From Alkalicoccobacillus gibsonii (lineage in GTDB: Bacteria > Bacillota > Bacilli > Bacillales > Bacillaceae_D): a DNA stretch of 64,000 nt. The translations under genes were made by a program, and so were the position numbers. The stretch covers positions 480,221 to 544,220 of the forward strand of contig NZ_JAEUZA010000001.1 of NCBI RefSeq assembly GCF_016798245.1, written 5' to 3'. The notes under the pieces were generated by a model, which had not been told where the DNA came from, did no database searches, and saw nothing but the letters and a program-made list of their open reading frames with translations. This document shows positions 22,033 to 31,355 of the stretch, in pieces (position 1 is the first letter of the stretch; each line of letters opens with the position of its first letter).

Positions 22033-23472
22033 ATGACGACAATCCATCAAACAGAAAAAACAGATGCACTTCTTGAAAAAATTGCTGAATATGCGTGCTC
22101 AAAACGAACATTTAGTGAAGAAGCGTACACAACAGCAAGGTATGTATTAGCTGATACGCTTGGGTGCGGTATTCTGGCTCTGAGATACCCTGAATGTGTG
22201 AAGCTTCTCGGTCCGGTTGTTTCTGGAACGATTGTGCCTGGAGGTTCGAGAGTACCAGGTACACCATATGTGCTTGATCCCGTTCAAGCAGCCTTTAATA
22301 TTGGAACAATGATTAGGTGGCTTGACTACAACGATACATGGTTAGCTGCGGAATGGGGACATCCTTCTGATAACTTAGGCGGAATTCTAGCGGTTAGTGA
22401 TTTTATAAGTCAGCAATGTGTAGCAGAAGGGAAGAAGCCATTGCGGGTAAAGGACATACTTGATTACATGATTAAAGCACATGAAATTCAAGGGGTTCTT
22501 GCACTAGAGAATAGCTTAAACCGTAATGGACTAGATCATGTTTTGTTTGTAAAAGTGGCTACAACTGCTGTGACATGTGCCATGATGGGCGGAACAAAGC
22601 AAGAAGTCATAAATGCTGTCTCTCACGCGTGGATTGATAATTCAAGTCTTAGAACATATCGTCATACGCCAAACACCGGGTCCAGAAAATCCTGGGCAGC
22701 AGGTGATGCAACAAGCAGAGGGGTTTTTCTCGCGATGACAGCTCTAAAAGGCGAAATGGGATACCAAACAGCGCTCAGCGCCTCTAATTGGGGTTTTCAA
22801 GATGTTTTATTTAAAGGAAAGGAGCTAGTTCTAGCTAGAGAGCTCGATGATTATGTCATGAAGAATGTATTATTTAAGGTATCTTTCCCTGCGGAATTTC
22901 ATGCGCAAACGGCAGCTGAATGTGCGATTGAGCTGCACACAGACGTAGTCAATCGAATGGATGAGATCGATACAATTACCATTCAAACACATGAATCAGC
23001 GATACGAATTATTGATAAAAAAGGTCCTCTTACCAATCCTGCTGACAGGGATCATTGCTTGCAATATATTACGGCCATAGCCTTGTTAAAAGGGTCAATT
23101 ACTGCGGACGATTATGAGCAAAAGCAAGCAGATGATATGAGGGTAGATGAACTAAGAGACAAGATGCATGTTGTTGAAAATAAAGATTACACGTTGGATT
23201 ATTTAAATCCTGAGAAGCGCTCTATAGCGAACGCTGTGCAAGTTATTTTTACGGATGGGTCTGAAACTAAACAAGTTGAACAGGAATATCCTCTTGGTCA
23301 CCGTTTTCGGAGAGAGGAAGCCATTCCACATATTGAAAGAAAGTTCGAGCAAAATCTTCAGGTGCATTTCGCTCCAAAGCAATATAATGCCATTTTAGAG
23401 GCGTTTTCCACGCAATCAAACGTGGAAAAGTTGACGGTTCCGTCTCTTATGAAACTGTTTATACCGTCTTAG
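22033..23472 (+). CDS. prpD: 2-methylcitrate dehydratase
   Basis: PrpD/MmgE dehydrates 2-methylcitrate to 2-methylaconitate in propionate catabolism. The 479-residue protein belongs to the MmgE/PrpD family, seen in [26 protein letters not shown] (read here in parts), [30 protein letters not shown], and [18 protein letters not shown] 22033 follows TAGGAGGC. It starts 18 nt after the synthase gene and ends 17 nt before prpB. Length and motif order are normal. Confidence 0.93.
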   Translation: MTTIHQTEKTDALLEKIAEYACSKRTFSEEAYTTARYVLADTLGCGILALRYPECVKLLGPVVSGTIVPGGSRVPGTPYVLDPVQAAFNIGTMIRWLDYNDTWLAAEWGHPSDNLGGILAVSDFISQQCVAEGKKPLRVKDILDYMIKAHEIQGVLALENSLNRNGLDHVLFVKVATTAVTCAMMGGTKQEVINAVSHAWIDNSSLRTYRHTPNTGSRKSWAAGDATSRGVFLAMTALKGEMGYQTALSASNWGFQDVLFKGKELVLARELDDYVMKNVLFKVSFPAEFHAQTAAECAIELHTDVVNRMDEIDTITIQTHESAIRIIDKKGPLTNPADRDHCLQYITAIALLKGSITADDYEQKQADDMRVDELRDKMHVVENKDYTLDYLNPEKRSIANAVQVIFTDGSETKQVEQEYPLGHRFRREEAIPHIERKFEQNLQVHFAPKQYNAILEAFSTQSNVEKLTVPSLMKLFIPS

Positions 23473-23489
23473 AGAAAGGAATGTGACAA

Positions 23490-24398
23490 ATGGCTTGGAT
23501 TGTCGATCAACCACGTACACAAAAAGAACTAGCGGAAGAGTTTGCAAGTCTAGTTTCAGCAGATTCGATTCTGCAACTTCCAGGCGCACATGATCCGATG
23601 GCAGGACTCGTGGCAAAGGAAGCAGGTTTTCTCTCTTTATATTTATCTGGCGCTGCATACACGGCTAGTCGTGGGTTACCTGACCTTGGGTTCATTACAT
23701 CAAATGAGGTTGCAGAGCGGGCTCGAGATATTATACGAGCGACAAATCTACCTCTTTTAGTGGACATTGATACTGGATTCGGAGGCGTGTTAAACGTTGC
23801 TAGAACAGCTGCGGAGATGGTTGAAGCAAAAGTAGCAGCTGTTCAGATTGAAGATCAGCAGCTACCCAAAAAATGCGGTCATCTTAATGGAAAAAGACTC
23901 GTTTCAACGGAAGAAATGGTTCAAAAGATTAGAGCCATTAAGAAGATAGCTCCAACTCTTTACGTTGTGGCTAGAACGGATGCAAGAGGTGTAGAAGGAA
24001 AGCAAGAGGCGAGGGATCGAAGTCTCGCATATGTAGAGGCTGGAGCAGATGCTATATTTCCGGAAGCATTAGAAGGAGCAGATGAATTTAAATGGTTTTC
24101 CAATCAGCTCAGTGTCCCACTCCTTGCGAATATGACCGAATTTGGGAAAACTCCTTATTTTACAGCAGATGAATTTAGCCAATGGGGTTTTGATATGGTA
24201 ATCTATCCAGTCACTTCGATGCGTGTAGCTGCAAAAGCATATGAGATGGTATTCACCGAAATAAGGGAGCAAGGCACACAAAAAGAAAGCCTTGAACGCA
24301 TGCAAAAACGAAGTGAATTATATTCGACCATTTCGTATAATCAATTTGAAGAGCTAGATCAGCAAATTGCAAAAACAATTCTTTCAAAAGATCAATAG
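23490..24398 (+). CDS. prpB: Methylisocitrate lyase
   Basis: PrpB cleaves 2-methylisocitrate to pyruvate and succinate, ending the methylcitrate cycle. The 302-residue isocitrate lyase superfamily protein has LPGAHDPMAGLVAKEAGF (about 30-47), VDIDTGFG (91-98), the catalytic loop KKCGHLNGK (127-135) with its active Cys, and VARTDAR. The start ATG 23490 follows GAAAGGAATG. It is the third gene of the mmgD-prpD-prpB unit. No clear terminator follows before the rib promoter. Confidence 0.94.
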   Translation: MAWIVDQPRTQKELAEEFASLVSADSILQLPGAHDPMAGLVAKEAGFLSLYLSGAAYTASRGLPDLGFITSNEVAERARDIIRATNLPLLVDIDTGFGGVLNVARTAAEMVEAKVAAVQIEDQQLPKKCGHLNGKRLVSTEEMVQKIRAIKKIAPTLYVVARTDARGVEGKQEARDRSLAYVEAGADAIFPEALEGADEFKWFSNQLSVPLLANMTEFGKTPYFTADEFSQWGFDMVIYPVTSMRVAAKAYEMVFTEIREQGTQKESLERMQKRSELYSTISYNQFEELDQQIAKTILSKDQ

Positions 24399-24429
24399 TT
24401 TCATAAGTGATTAATCTTGAGTGGTTTAC

Positions 24430-24458
24430 TTGCATTTTTAGAATGCTAGTGCTATCAT
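24430..24458 (+). promoter_or_regulatory. SigA-type promoter of the riboflavin operon
   Basis: TTGCAT (24430-24435), 17 nt and TATCAT (24453-24458) form a plausible vegetative promoter 26 nt upstream of the FMN riboswitch. Confidence 0.55.
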
Positions 24459-24483
24459 TCAAAACAACTTCATATCTTTTTGC

Positions 24484-24616
24484 TTCGGGGCCGGGTGAAA
24501 ATCCCGACCGGCGGTGATGAGGCGTTAGTCTCTTAGTCCGTGACCCGTTACACCTAGTGTGGCGGTGGATCTGGTGAAATTCCAGGGCCGACAGTGACAG
24601 TCTGGATGGGAGAAGG
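24484..24616 (+). ncRNA. FMN riboswitch (RFN element)
   Basis: The RFN hallmarks appear in order: CTTCGGGGCCGGGTGAAA, CCCGACCGGCGGTGATGA, AGTCCGTGACCCG, GCGGTGGATCTGGTGAAATT, CAGGGCCGACAGTGACAGTC and GGATGGGAGAAGG. The aptamer binds flavin mononucleotide. A terminator hairpin at 24743-24772, before ribD, is the likely expression platform, so high FMN would stop transcription of the riboflavin genes. Confidence 0.96.
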
Positions 24617-24742
24617 AAAAAGCAAATGGGTGGTTTCTTATACACAAAAAACTGTGTAGAAATCGCTTGTTCGAGCAGCACATTTTTAACAAATCATGTT
24701 TAAAATGTTTATTTGCTGTACGATTCTATGCTTATTCATTCA

Positions 24743-24772
24743 AACCTTGAAGCGATGCTTCAAGGTTTTTTC
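24743..24772 (+). terminator. Riboswitch-controlled terminator before ribD
   Basis: AACCTTGAAGC and GCTTCAAGGTT form a perfect 11-bp stem around GAT, followed by six T residues. Its position between the FMN aptamer and ribD identifies it as the regulated attenuator. Confidence 0.85.
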
Positions 24773-24799
24773 TTATTTTACGAACGAGGTGTTATGTGA

Positions 24800-25882
24800 A
24801 TGGATCACGAATTTATGAAACATGCTTTAACTTTAGCCCAGTCAGCTAAAGGTCAAACTTCACCAAATCCAATGGTAGGAGCGGTTGTTGTAAAGGATGG
24901 GCGAATTGTTGGAACAGGCGCACACCTTAAGGCCGGAGAAGCGCATGCAGAGGTTCACGCCTTAAATATGGCACAAGAGAAAGCAAAGGGAGCAACTATT
25001 TATGTCACGCTTGAGCCTTGCAGTCATTATGGACGCACACCTCCCTGTGCTAAGCGCATTATTGAATCTGGCATCAAACGTGTAGTCGTTGCATGTGTCG
25101 ATTCAAACCCCGAAGTAGGTGGAAAGGGAGTAAAGATGCTGGAGGAAGCGGGCATCGAGGTAGAAGTAGGTGTCTATGAGAAGGAAGCTCTTGATTTAAA
25201 TCGTGCCTTTTTTCACTTTATTGAGACACACCGACCTTATGTCACGCTAAAGTCAGCATCAACACTTGATGGGAAAACAGCAACGGTATTAGGTGAAAGT
25301 AAATGGATCACAGGTGCAGAAGCGCGCATGGATGGGCATCGTTTGAGGCATGAAAATGATGCGATTCTAGTTGGAGTTGGTACAGTACTTGCAGATAATC
25401 CATCGCTCACTACACGATTAGAGGGATCTGCTAGTCGACATCCAATTCGAGTCGTACTAGATTCAAAACTACGCACGCCATTCGATGCTCAGATCGTAAT
25501 GGATCAACTAGCCCAGACATTGATCTTTACACTCAACACAGCGTCTGAAGAGAAAGAAAGACAGTTGACGAGTCAAGGTGCTCAGGTCATTCGTCTTGAG
25601 TCATTAACTATTGGTAACGTCCTTTTTGAATTAGGTAAACGTGACATTCAAACGATTTTGGTTGAAGGTGGAGCAGAAGTCCATGGCAGCTTTATAAAAG
25701 AAGGCTTTGTAAATGAAGTGGTTCAATACCTCGCACCAAAGCTTGTTGGTGGAAAGCACGCTTCTCCTGTTGTAGGTGGCAAAGGAATTGAAAACTTAAA
25801 AGAAGCCGTGCAATTACAGGTTCAATCCGTCACACAGCTTGGAGAGGATATAAAGATCTTATCTAGAGTAAGGAGAGAGTAA
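24800..25882 (+). CDS. ribD: Bifunctional riboflavin deaminase/reductase RibD
   Basis: RibD deaminates and then reduces the pyrimidine intermediate of riboflavin synthesis. The 360-residue protein has an N-terminal zinc deaminase domain with HAEVHAL (about 50) and PCSHYGRTPPC (about 75-85), and a C-terminal reductase domain (LKSASTLDGKTAT, RHDNDAILVGVGT-like region, ILVEGGAEVHGSF). ATG 24800 follows CGAGGTG. It is the first gene of the FMN-riboswitch operon, with the next start 2 nt after its stop. Confidence 0.96.
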   Translation: MDHEFMKHALTLAQSAKGQTSPNPMVGAVVVKDGRIVGTGAHLKAGEAHAEVHALNMAQEKAKGATIYVTLEPCSHYGRTPPCAKRIIESGIKRVVVACVDSNPEVGGKGVKMLEEAGIEVEVGVYEKEALDLNRAFFHFIETHRPYVTLKSASTLDGKTATVLGESKWITGAEARMDGHRLRHENDAILVGVGTVLADNPSLTTRLEGSASRHPIRVVLDSKLRTPFDAQIVMDQLAQTLIFTLNTASEEKERQLTSQGAQVIRLESLTIGNVLFELGKRDIQTILVEGGAEVHGSFIKEGFVNEVVQYLAPKLVGGKHASPVVGGKGIENLKEAVQLQVQSVTQLGEDIKILSRVRRE

Positions 25883-25883
25883 C

Positions 25884-26525
25884 ATGTTTACTGGAATTAT
25901 TGAGGAAGTTGGAACCATTAAAGCAATGAAAGAAACAGGAGAAGCCATCGTGATGACCATTGCTGCGAATGAGGTTTTAACAGATGTGCATGAAGGGGAT
26001 AGCATTGCTGTGAACGGTGTATGTTTAACTGTGACTTCCTACTCTGATTTTGAATTTGTGGTAGACGTCATGCCTGAGACGGTTCGAGCATCGAGTCTTC
26101 AAGCACTAAAAACAAATTCAAAAGTCAATTTGGAACGAGCAATGCATGCAAATGGACGCTTTGGCGGACACTTTGTGTCAGGACATGTTGACGGCATTGG
26201 AACGATTATCCGGAAAACGCCAGAACAAAATGCGATCTATTACACCATTCAAGTTTCTAAAGAATTAAGACGGTACATGATTCATAAAGGGTCCGTAACG
26301 GTGGATGGTACTAGCTTAACGATCTTTGGTGTAGATGAAACGAGCTTCACAATCTCTATTATTCCTCACACGGTTGAACAAACGATTATTGGGAACAAGG
26401 AAGTTGGAGATATTGTTAATATAGAATGCGACCTCGTCGGAAAATACATTGAACAATTTTTAGAAAACCCTCGGCAAGGCAACATTACCTCTGGCTTTTT
26501 ACAAGAACATGGATTTACATCATAG
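25884..26525 (+). CDS. ribE: Riboflavin synthase alpha chain
   Basis: This enzyme dismutates two 6,7-dimethyl-8-ribityllumazine molecules to riboflavin. The 213 residues form two lumazine-binding repeats, the first beginning MFTGIIEEVG and containing IAVNGVCLTVT (about 44-54), the second containing HFVSGHVDGIGTI and VDGTSLTI (about 140-147). AGGAGAG precedes ATG 25884. The order ribD-ribE-ribBA-ribH is the normal Bacillus arrangement. Confidence 0.96.
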   Translation: MFTGIIEEVGTIKAMKETGEAIVMTIAANEVLTDVHEGDSIAVNGVCLTVTSYSDFEFVVDVMPETVRASSLQALKTNSKVNLERAMHANGRFGGHFVSGHVDGIGTIIRKTPEQNAIYYTIQVSKELRRYMIHKGSVTVDGTSLTIFGVDETSFTISIIPHTVEQTIIGNKEVGDIVNIECDLVGKYIEQFLENPRQGNITSGFLQEHGFTS

Positions 26526-26549
26526 GAACTGTGAGAAGGAAGTGGACGT

Positions 26550-27755
26550 ATGGAGAAAGCTCTGTTTGATTTGATAGAAGAAGCAATTTCAGATTTAAAA
26601 CAAGGAAAAGTCATCATCGTTTGTGATGATGAGGATCGAGAGAATGAAGGGGATTTTGTCGCAATTGCTGATCAGGCAACACCTGAGGTCATTAATTTTA
26701 TGGCTGTTCACGGACGCGGACTGATTTGTGCACCTGTAAGCTCAGAGATTGCGACTCAACTTCAATTAAATCCAATGGTACAAAATAGTACAGATCCCCA
26801 TGAAACGGCATTTACCGTCTCGATTGATCATCAGACAAGTACTACAGGTATATCGGCACACGAGCGTTCAGATACGGTTCGCGCTTTGGCTGATACCTCA
26901 ACTGTGTCAGGTGACTTTAAACGACCAGGCCATATCTTTCCGTTAATTGCAAAAGACGGTGGTGTCTTGCGAAGAGTTGGTCATACAGAAGCGGCAGTTG
27001 ACCTTGCAAGACTTGCTGGTTCAAGACCAGCCGGCGTCATTTGTGAGATTATGAATGAAGATGGATCAATGGCAAGAGTCCCTGAGCTTCGCAAGCTGGC
27101 TGATGAACATCAATTAAAAATGATAACCATAAAAGACCTTGTTCGTTATCGCCACCAAAAAGAATCACTTATTACCAGAGAGATTGAAACCGTTCTTCCA
27201 ACCGAATACGGTGAATTCAAGATTGTCGGATTCTCTGACACATTGGAAGGAAAAGAAAGTGTAGCGTTAGTAAAAGGAGACATTAAATCAGACGAACCAG
27301 TGCTAGTACGTGTTCATTCTGAGTGTCTGACGGGTGACGTATTTGGATCTCACAGATGTGATTGTGGACCTCAATTACACGCTGCTCTGAAACAGATCGA
27401 AGAAAAAGGTCGTGGGGTTTTACTGTATTTAAGGCAGGAAGGTCGAGGAATTGGCCTACTAAATAAACTTCGGGCTTATAAGCTTCAAGATGAAGGATAC
27501 GACACTGTTGAAGCAAATGAAAAATTAGGCTTCCCTGCTGACCTAAGAGAATATGGGATTGGTGCTCAAATTTTACGTGAGTTGGGTGTTCGTAAAATGA
27601 AGCTGTTAACTAATAACCCACGTAAAATTGCGGGTCTAGCTGGCTATGATTTAGAAGTAGTTGAACGTGTGCCAATTCAACTGCCACATGTTCAAGAAAA
27701 CAAAGACTATCTGAAAACAAAATCAGATAAACTAGGTCATCTATTAAAATTTTAA
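26550..27755 (+). CDS. ribBA: Bifunctional DHBP synthase / GTP cyclohydrolase II
   Basis: The N-terminal half (about residues 1-200) makes 3,4-dihydroxy-2-butanone 4-phosphate, with [11 protein letters not shown] (about 26-36), HGRGLIC and GHIFPL. The C-terminal half opens GTP in the first riboflavin step, with the zinc motif [15 protein letters not shown] (about 260), RQEGRGIGL and the phosphate-binding LTNNPRKI. The 401-residue length is typical. ATG 26550 follows AGAAGGAAG. Confidence 0.96.
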   Translation: MEKALFDLIEEAISDLKQGKVIIVCDDEDRENEGDFVAIADQATPEVINFMAVHGRGLICAPVSSEIATQLQLNPMVQNSTDPHETAFTVSIDHQTSTTGISAHERSDTVRALADTSTVSGDFKRPGHIFPLIAKDGGVLRRVGHTEAAVDLARLAGSRPAGVICEIMNEDGSMARVPELRKLADEHQLKMITIKDLVRYRHQKESLITREIETVLPTEYGEFKIVGFSDTLEGKESVALVKGDIKSDEPVLVRVHSECLTGDVFGSHRCDCGPQLHAALKQIEEKGRGVLLYLRQEGRGIGLLNKLRAYKLQDEGYDTVEANEKLGFPADLREYGIGAQILRELGVRKMKLLTNNPRKIAGLAGYDLEVVERVPIQLPHVQENKDYLKTKSDKLGHLLKF

Positions 27756-27777
27756 ACAGAGGATAGGAGAGAGTAAA

Positions 27778-28248
27778 ATGGGAACGATTTATGAAGGTAA
27801 GTTAACAGGTGAAGGATTAAAGATTGGGGTTGTTGTTGCGAGATTTAACGAATTTATTACGAGTAAGTTATTATCTGGTGCTGAGGATGTCTTAAAGAGA
27901 CATGGTGTAAACGAAGCGGATGTTGAAGTAGCGTGGGTGCCTGGAGCATTTGAGATTCCGTTTGCGGCAAAAAAACTTGCTGACACTGGTAAGTACGATG
28001 CGATCTTAACACTCGGTACGGTGATTCGTGGCTCGACTCCACACTTCGATTACGTTTGTAATGAGGCAGCTAAAGGGGTAGGATCTCTAGCTTTATCTAC
28101 TGGAATTCCAGTCATCTTTGGTGTATTGACAACAAACACCATTGAACAGGCGATTGAGCGAGCAGGAACGAAAGCGGGTAACAAAGGGGCAGAAACAGCG
28201 ATTGCTGCTATTGAGATGGCCAACCTAAGTCGAGCGATCGACGCTTAA
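27778..28248 (+). CDS. ribH: 6,7-dimethyl-8-ribityllumazine synthase
   Basis: RibH joins the DHBP and ribitylaminouracil branches and forms the 60-mer capsid that encloses riboflavin synthase. The 156-residue protein has [10 protein letters not shown] (about 19), [14 protein letters not shown] (about 54) and the active-site stretch [15 protein letters not shown] (about 81-95, His91). ATG 27778 follows TAGGAGAGAG. It is the last gene of the rib operon and is followed by a hairpin shared with convergent ypuF. Confidence 0.96.
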   Translation: MGTIYEGKLTGEGLKIGVVVARFNEFITSKLLSGAEDVLKRHGVNEADVEVAWVPGAFEIPFAAKKLADTGKYDAILTLGTVIRGSTPHFDYVCNEAAKGVGSLALSTGIPVIFGVLTTNTIEQAIERAGTKAGNKGAETAIAAIEMANLSRAIDA

Positions 28249-28255
28249 GATAACG

Positions 28256-28300
28256 AAACCCCATCGGAAGATTAACATTCCTCCGGTGGGGTTTGTTTTG
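28256..28300. terminator. Terminator between ribH and convergent ypuF
   Basis: AAACCCCATCGGAAG pairs with CCTCCGGTGGGGTTT across a short loop with a few mismatches. The plus-strand side is followed by GTTTTG. It overlaps the last codons of ypuF. Confidence 0.6.
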
Positions 28301-28817
28301 TGTCTCTTCGTTTACGTAATTGAAGCGCACGTTCGGCAATGACATCACTTCGATCTCTTCTTGAATGCTTATGAACAAGTTCTTCTCGATTGAGCATACT
28401 CGGAGCACACCAGACCAATTGTTTTTCTTCGCAAGCGGTTTGACAATCCTGAAGTAATTGAGGGTCTTGAATGGGTAAGTCCATATCTGAAAAAGGTTCA
28501 GATTGTTCCATTTGAATCAGTCGTTCATTTATCATTTGCATAAGCTGAGGTGTATCTAAACCAAGCATTTTAAGCGCAACAGGATCATTTTTAATGATTC
28601 GTAATGAGCTCGAGAGCATTCTCTTTGCGCCGAGTCTATTTCCTCGTCTCTCATGATAAAGACCGACAGCGAGCTGGATGAGAGCGACCCAATAGTGATC
28701 TCCTTCTTTACGAGGCGTAGTTTTCCAATGCTCTTCAAGCACTTCGTGGCATTCAAAATAATCTCGATCTGTATGAAAATATAAAAGAAAATCAATATAG
28801 GCTTTTGGATAGTGCAT
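28272..28817 (-). CDS. ypuF: DUF309 family protein YpuF
   Basis: The 181-residue cytoplasmic protein is centred on the DUF309 pattern YFECHEVLEEHWK (about residues 18-30) and LIQLAVGLYHERRGN (about 45-59), a helical bundle of unknown biochemical role. ATG 28817 has GGAGG 7 nt upstream, and ATG 28820 is also possible. An extended frame to 28934 crosses the divergent scpA promoter region. In B. subtilis ypuF lies next to scpA, as here, but on the same strand in my recollection. The tail is unusually basic (RRDRSDVIAERALQLRKRR). Confidence 0.85.
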   Translation of the reverse strand: MHYPKAYIDFLLYFHTDRDYFECHEVLEEHWKTTPRKEGDHYWVALIQLAVGLYHERRGNRLGAKRMLSSSLRIIKNDPVALKMLGLDTPQLMQMINERLIQMEQSEPFSDMDLPIQDPQLLQDCQTACEEKQLVWCAPSMLNREELVHKHSRRDRSDVIAERALQLRKRRDTKQTPPEEC

Positions 28818-28949
28818 CATAAAACCTCCACGTTCATAAAACCTTACTAGATTAAATATATCAAGTGTAAGTCTTAAATAGCAAGCGTTCCACCCTAATC
28901 GTAAGTATGGTATACTCCAATTGAACGTATGCAAAAGGCCGTGATATAA

Positions 28950-29714
28950 ATGAATTCCTATAGTGTAAAAGTTGACGCATTTGAAGGGCCATTAGACCTT
29001 CTTCTGCATTTAATTAATCAAGAAGAATTAGATATTTATGATATTCCCGTAGCGCGGATTACTGATCAATATTTGCATTATATCCATACAATGAATGATC
29101 TTGAACTCGATATAGCAAGTGAATATTTGGTGATGGCGGCCACGCTACTTGCGATAAAAAGCAAGATGCTTCTACCAAAGGAATCAACAGAGCTCTTTGA
29201 GGACGAATGGTCGATGGACGCGGAAGACGATCCTCGTGACGAATTAATGTATCAATTAATTGAGTATCGAAAATATAAGGAAGCAGCTGAGACGCTTAAA
29301 GATAAAGAACAAGAGCGAAGTTTAATTCATACAAAACCACCTGAGGATCTTGATCCATACATAACAGAGCAGGAGCGCAGGGATCTTGCCATTCAAGGTG
29401 TTTCATTGTTTGATATGCTATCTGCTTATCAAAAGCTAATGAAACGAAAAACATTTAGCACACCACAAACAAGAACAATTAAAAGTCAAGAATATTCAAT
29501 TGAAGAAAAGATGGATGAAGTCATGACTCTGATTTTTCAATCTCAGGGTCCCAAGCGATTTGAAGACTTATTTGTGTCAGGCGAAAAAAGCCAGCTGGTC
29601 GTGACGTTCTTAGCGGTACTTGAGCTAATGAAGACGAATGTTATTCGCTGTGAGCAGCACGATCACTTTTCGGATATTTTGATTTACCAGGCTGGCGGAG
29701 GGATTAGTGCATGA
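28950..29714 (+). CDS. scpA: Segregation and condensation protein A
   Basis: ScpA is the kleisin that bridges SMC heads in the condensin complex for chromosome segregation. The 254-residue protein opens with VDAFEGPLDLLLHLINQEELDIYDIPVARITDQYL, the conserved N-terminal kleisin helix (described here in two parts). The C-terminal winged helix is near IFQSQGPKRFEDLF and VTFLAVLELMK. It overlaps scpB by 4 nt, so the partners are made together. It diverges from ypuF. Confidence 0.95.
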   Translation: MNSYSVKVDAFEGPLDLLLHLINQEELDIYDIPVARITDQYLHYIHTMNDLELDIASEYLVMAATLLAIKSKMLLPKESTELFEDEWSMDAEDDPRDELMYQLIEYRKYKEAAETLKDKEQERSLIHTKPPEDLDPYITEQERRDLAIQGVSLFDMLSAYQKLMKRKTFSTPQTRTIKSQEYSIEEKMDEVMTLIFQSQGPKRFEDLFVSGEKSQLVVTFLAVLELMKTNVIRCEQHDHFSDILIYQAGGGISA

Positions 29715-30295
29715 AGAACGAAGAATTACATGCAGTGATAGAAGGACTGCTTTTTGTGACAGGAGATGAAGGGTTAACTTACCAGCAGCTGTCAGATGTT
29801 CTAGAATTAGAGGAAAGTGACATAAATGCGGCTGTTACGAGCTTAAAGCAATCATTTTCCGACTCAAAACGAGGGTTGCAGCTCATTGAAACAGCTGGTG
29901 TTCTTAAGCTCGCAACACTTCCAGAGCATACATCTTATTTTAAGAAGCTTGCATCATCTCCAATCCATTCAGGCTTATCACGTGCAGCGCTTGAGACTCT
30001 AGCCATTGTTGCCTATAAGCAACCGATTACTAGAGTTGAGATCGATGAAGTAAGAGGAGTGAAGTCTGAGAAATCACTTCAATCACTTGTTTCGAAGCTA
30101 CTTGTCACAGATGTAGGAAGGGTCTCTGGTACTGGGCGGGCCATTCTATACGGAACAACAGATTATTTTTTAGACCATTTTGGACTAACAGATCTTTCGG
30201 AGCTTCCTCCATTACCTGAAGGAGATGACGATGAATTCTCTGAAGATGAAGCTGATCTTTTTTTTCAAAAAATGAATGAAACAGAAAGCGAATGA
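29711..30295 (+). CDS. scpB: Segregation and condensation protein B
   Basis: ScpB dimers bind ScpA in the SMC condensin. The 194-residue protein consists of two winged-helix domains, with VIEGLLFVTGDEGLTYQQL at the start and ALETLAIVAYKQPITRVEIDEVRGV (about residues 96-120, given here as a landmark in parts) in the second domain. The tail is acidic (EGDDDEFSEDEADLFF). It overlaps the scpA stop by 4 nt. Confidence 0.95.
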   Translation: MKNEELHAVIEGLLFVTGDEGLTYQQLSDVLELEESDINAAVTSLKQSFSDSKRGLQLIETAGVLKLATLPEHTSYFKKLASSPIHSGLSRAALETLAIVAYKQPITRVEIDEVRGVKSEKSLQSLVSKLLVTDVGRVSGTGRAILYGTTDYFLDHFGLTDLSELPPLPEGDDDEFSEDEADLFFQKMNETESE

Positions 30296-30312
30296 ATCGA
30301 AATAAACATGCA

Positions 30313-30348
30313 ACGAACAATTCCTTCTATTGAATTGTTCGTTTTTTA
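30313..30348 (+). terminator. Intrinsic terminator after scpB
   Basis: ACGAACAATTC and GAATTGTTCGT form an 11-bp stem followed by six T residues. Confidence 0.88.
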
Positions 30349-30431
30349 GTACCTCATACTGTTAAAATCCCAATCACAAACTAGGCATTCACACATACAA
30401 TAATCCAAACGAACGATTAGGGGGCATTGTT

Positions 30432-31310
30432 TTGAGTGAATACATTCAGTCCATTATAAATTGGGCTCAGCATTTGGAACAGAGATGGCTTGAGAACAGA
30501 GTGTCATTAAAGCGCAACCAAATTGTTACAGACCCATTTGAACAAGCGCTCTTTCATTTACGTGAGGGCCTGACCTACCGTTCTCATGATGAAGCCTTTA
30601 TCGTACAATTAGCGGATGAAGCGTACCGACAATGGAATCTATTACAAGATTTCAGTCAGCAAAATGGTGTGGTCGAGGAGAACCCTGTACCTATTGGCGG
30701 ACATACTCTTCCGCCCCTTCCATACGAAGTGAATGCATTAGAACCATACATTGATGCAGAAACAATGCGCATTCATCATGATATTCTTCATAAAAAATAT
30801 GTGGATGACTTAAACAAAGCAGAACTGGAACTGCAGCAGGCGAGAAGAACAAGTAACTTTGATTTAGTGAAGCATTGGGAGAGGGAGCTTGCCTTTAACG
30901 GGGCAGGTCATTATCTTCACACCTTGTTTTGGATGGTGATGTCTCCGGATGGCGGGGGTGCACCTATGGGAGAGCTGGCTGCTCAAATTCAAAAGGATTT
31001 TGGGAACTTCCAGCAGTTTAAAGCTCATTTTTCAGCCGCTGCAGAAAAGGTAGAAGGGGGAGGCTGGGCCATTTTAGTTTGGAGTCCACGCTCACACCGT
31101 CTGGAGATTCTTCAAGCCGAGAAGCATCAAAACCTGTCTCAGCAAGATCAGGTACCACTGCTCGTGTTGGATGTATGGGAACACTCCTATTATTTAAAAT
31201 ACAAAAATGTTCGTAAAGATTACATTGACCAATGGTGGAATGTTGTGAACTGGCAAGAGGTTTCCAAACGATTCGCCGAAGCGAAGAAATTACGCTGGCA
31301 GCCTTATTAA
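30432..31310 (+). CDS. sodF: Iron/manganese superoxide dismutase with N-terminal extension
   Basis: The enzyme converts superoxide to oxygen and peroxide. Residues about 90-290 are a complete Fe/Mn-SOD domain with metal ligands at His115 (RIHHDILH), His163 (HYLHTLFW) and the Asp and His of LDVWEHSYY. About 90 extra residues precede it, a helical segment starting MSEYIQSIINWAQHLEQRW, as in the long B. subtilis SodF type. TTG 30432 follows TTAGGGGGC. It is monocistronic. Whether it uses Fe or Mn cannot be stated from sequence. Confidence 0.92.
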   Translation: MSEYIQSIINWAQHLEQRWLENRVSLKRNQIVTDPFEQALFHLREGLTYRSHDEAFIVQLADEAYRQWNLLQDFSQQNGVVEENPVPIGGHTLPPLPYEVNALEPYIDAETMRIHHDILHKKYVDDLNKAELELQQARRTSNFDLVKHWERELAFNGAGHYLHTLFWMVMSPDGGGAPMGELAAQIQKDFGNFQQFKAHFSAAAEKVEGGGWAILVWSPRSHRLEILQAEKHQNLSQQDQVPLLVLDVWEHSYYLKYKNVRKDYIDQWWNVVNWQEVSKRFAEAKKLRWQPY

Positions 31311-31314
31311 AATT

Positions 31315-31354
31315 AAAAAAATCGAACGTCCTTACCTGGACATTCGATTTTTTT
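31315..31354. terminator. Bidirectional terminator between sodF and the DMT exporter
   Basis: AAAATCGAACGTCC and GGACATTCGATTTT pair with one mismatch, with A and T runs at the ends. It serves both convergent genes. Confidence 0.8.
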
Positions 31355-31355
31355 C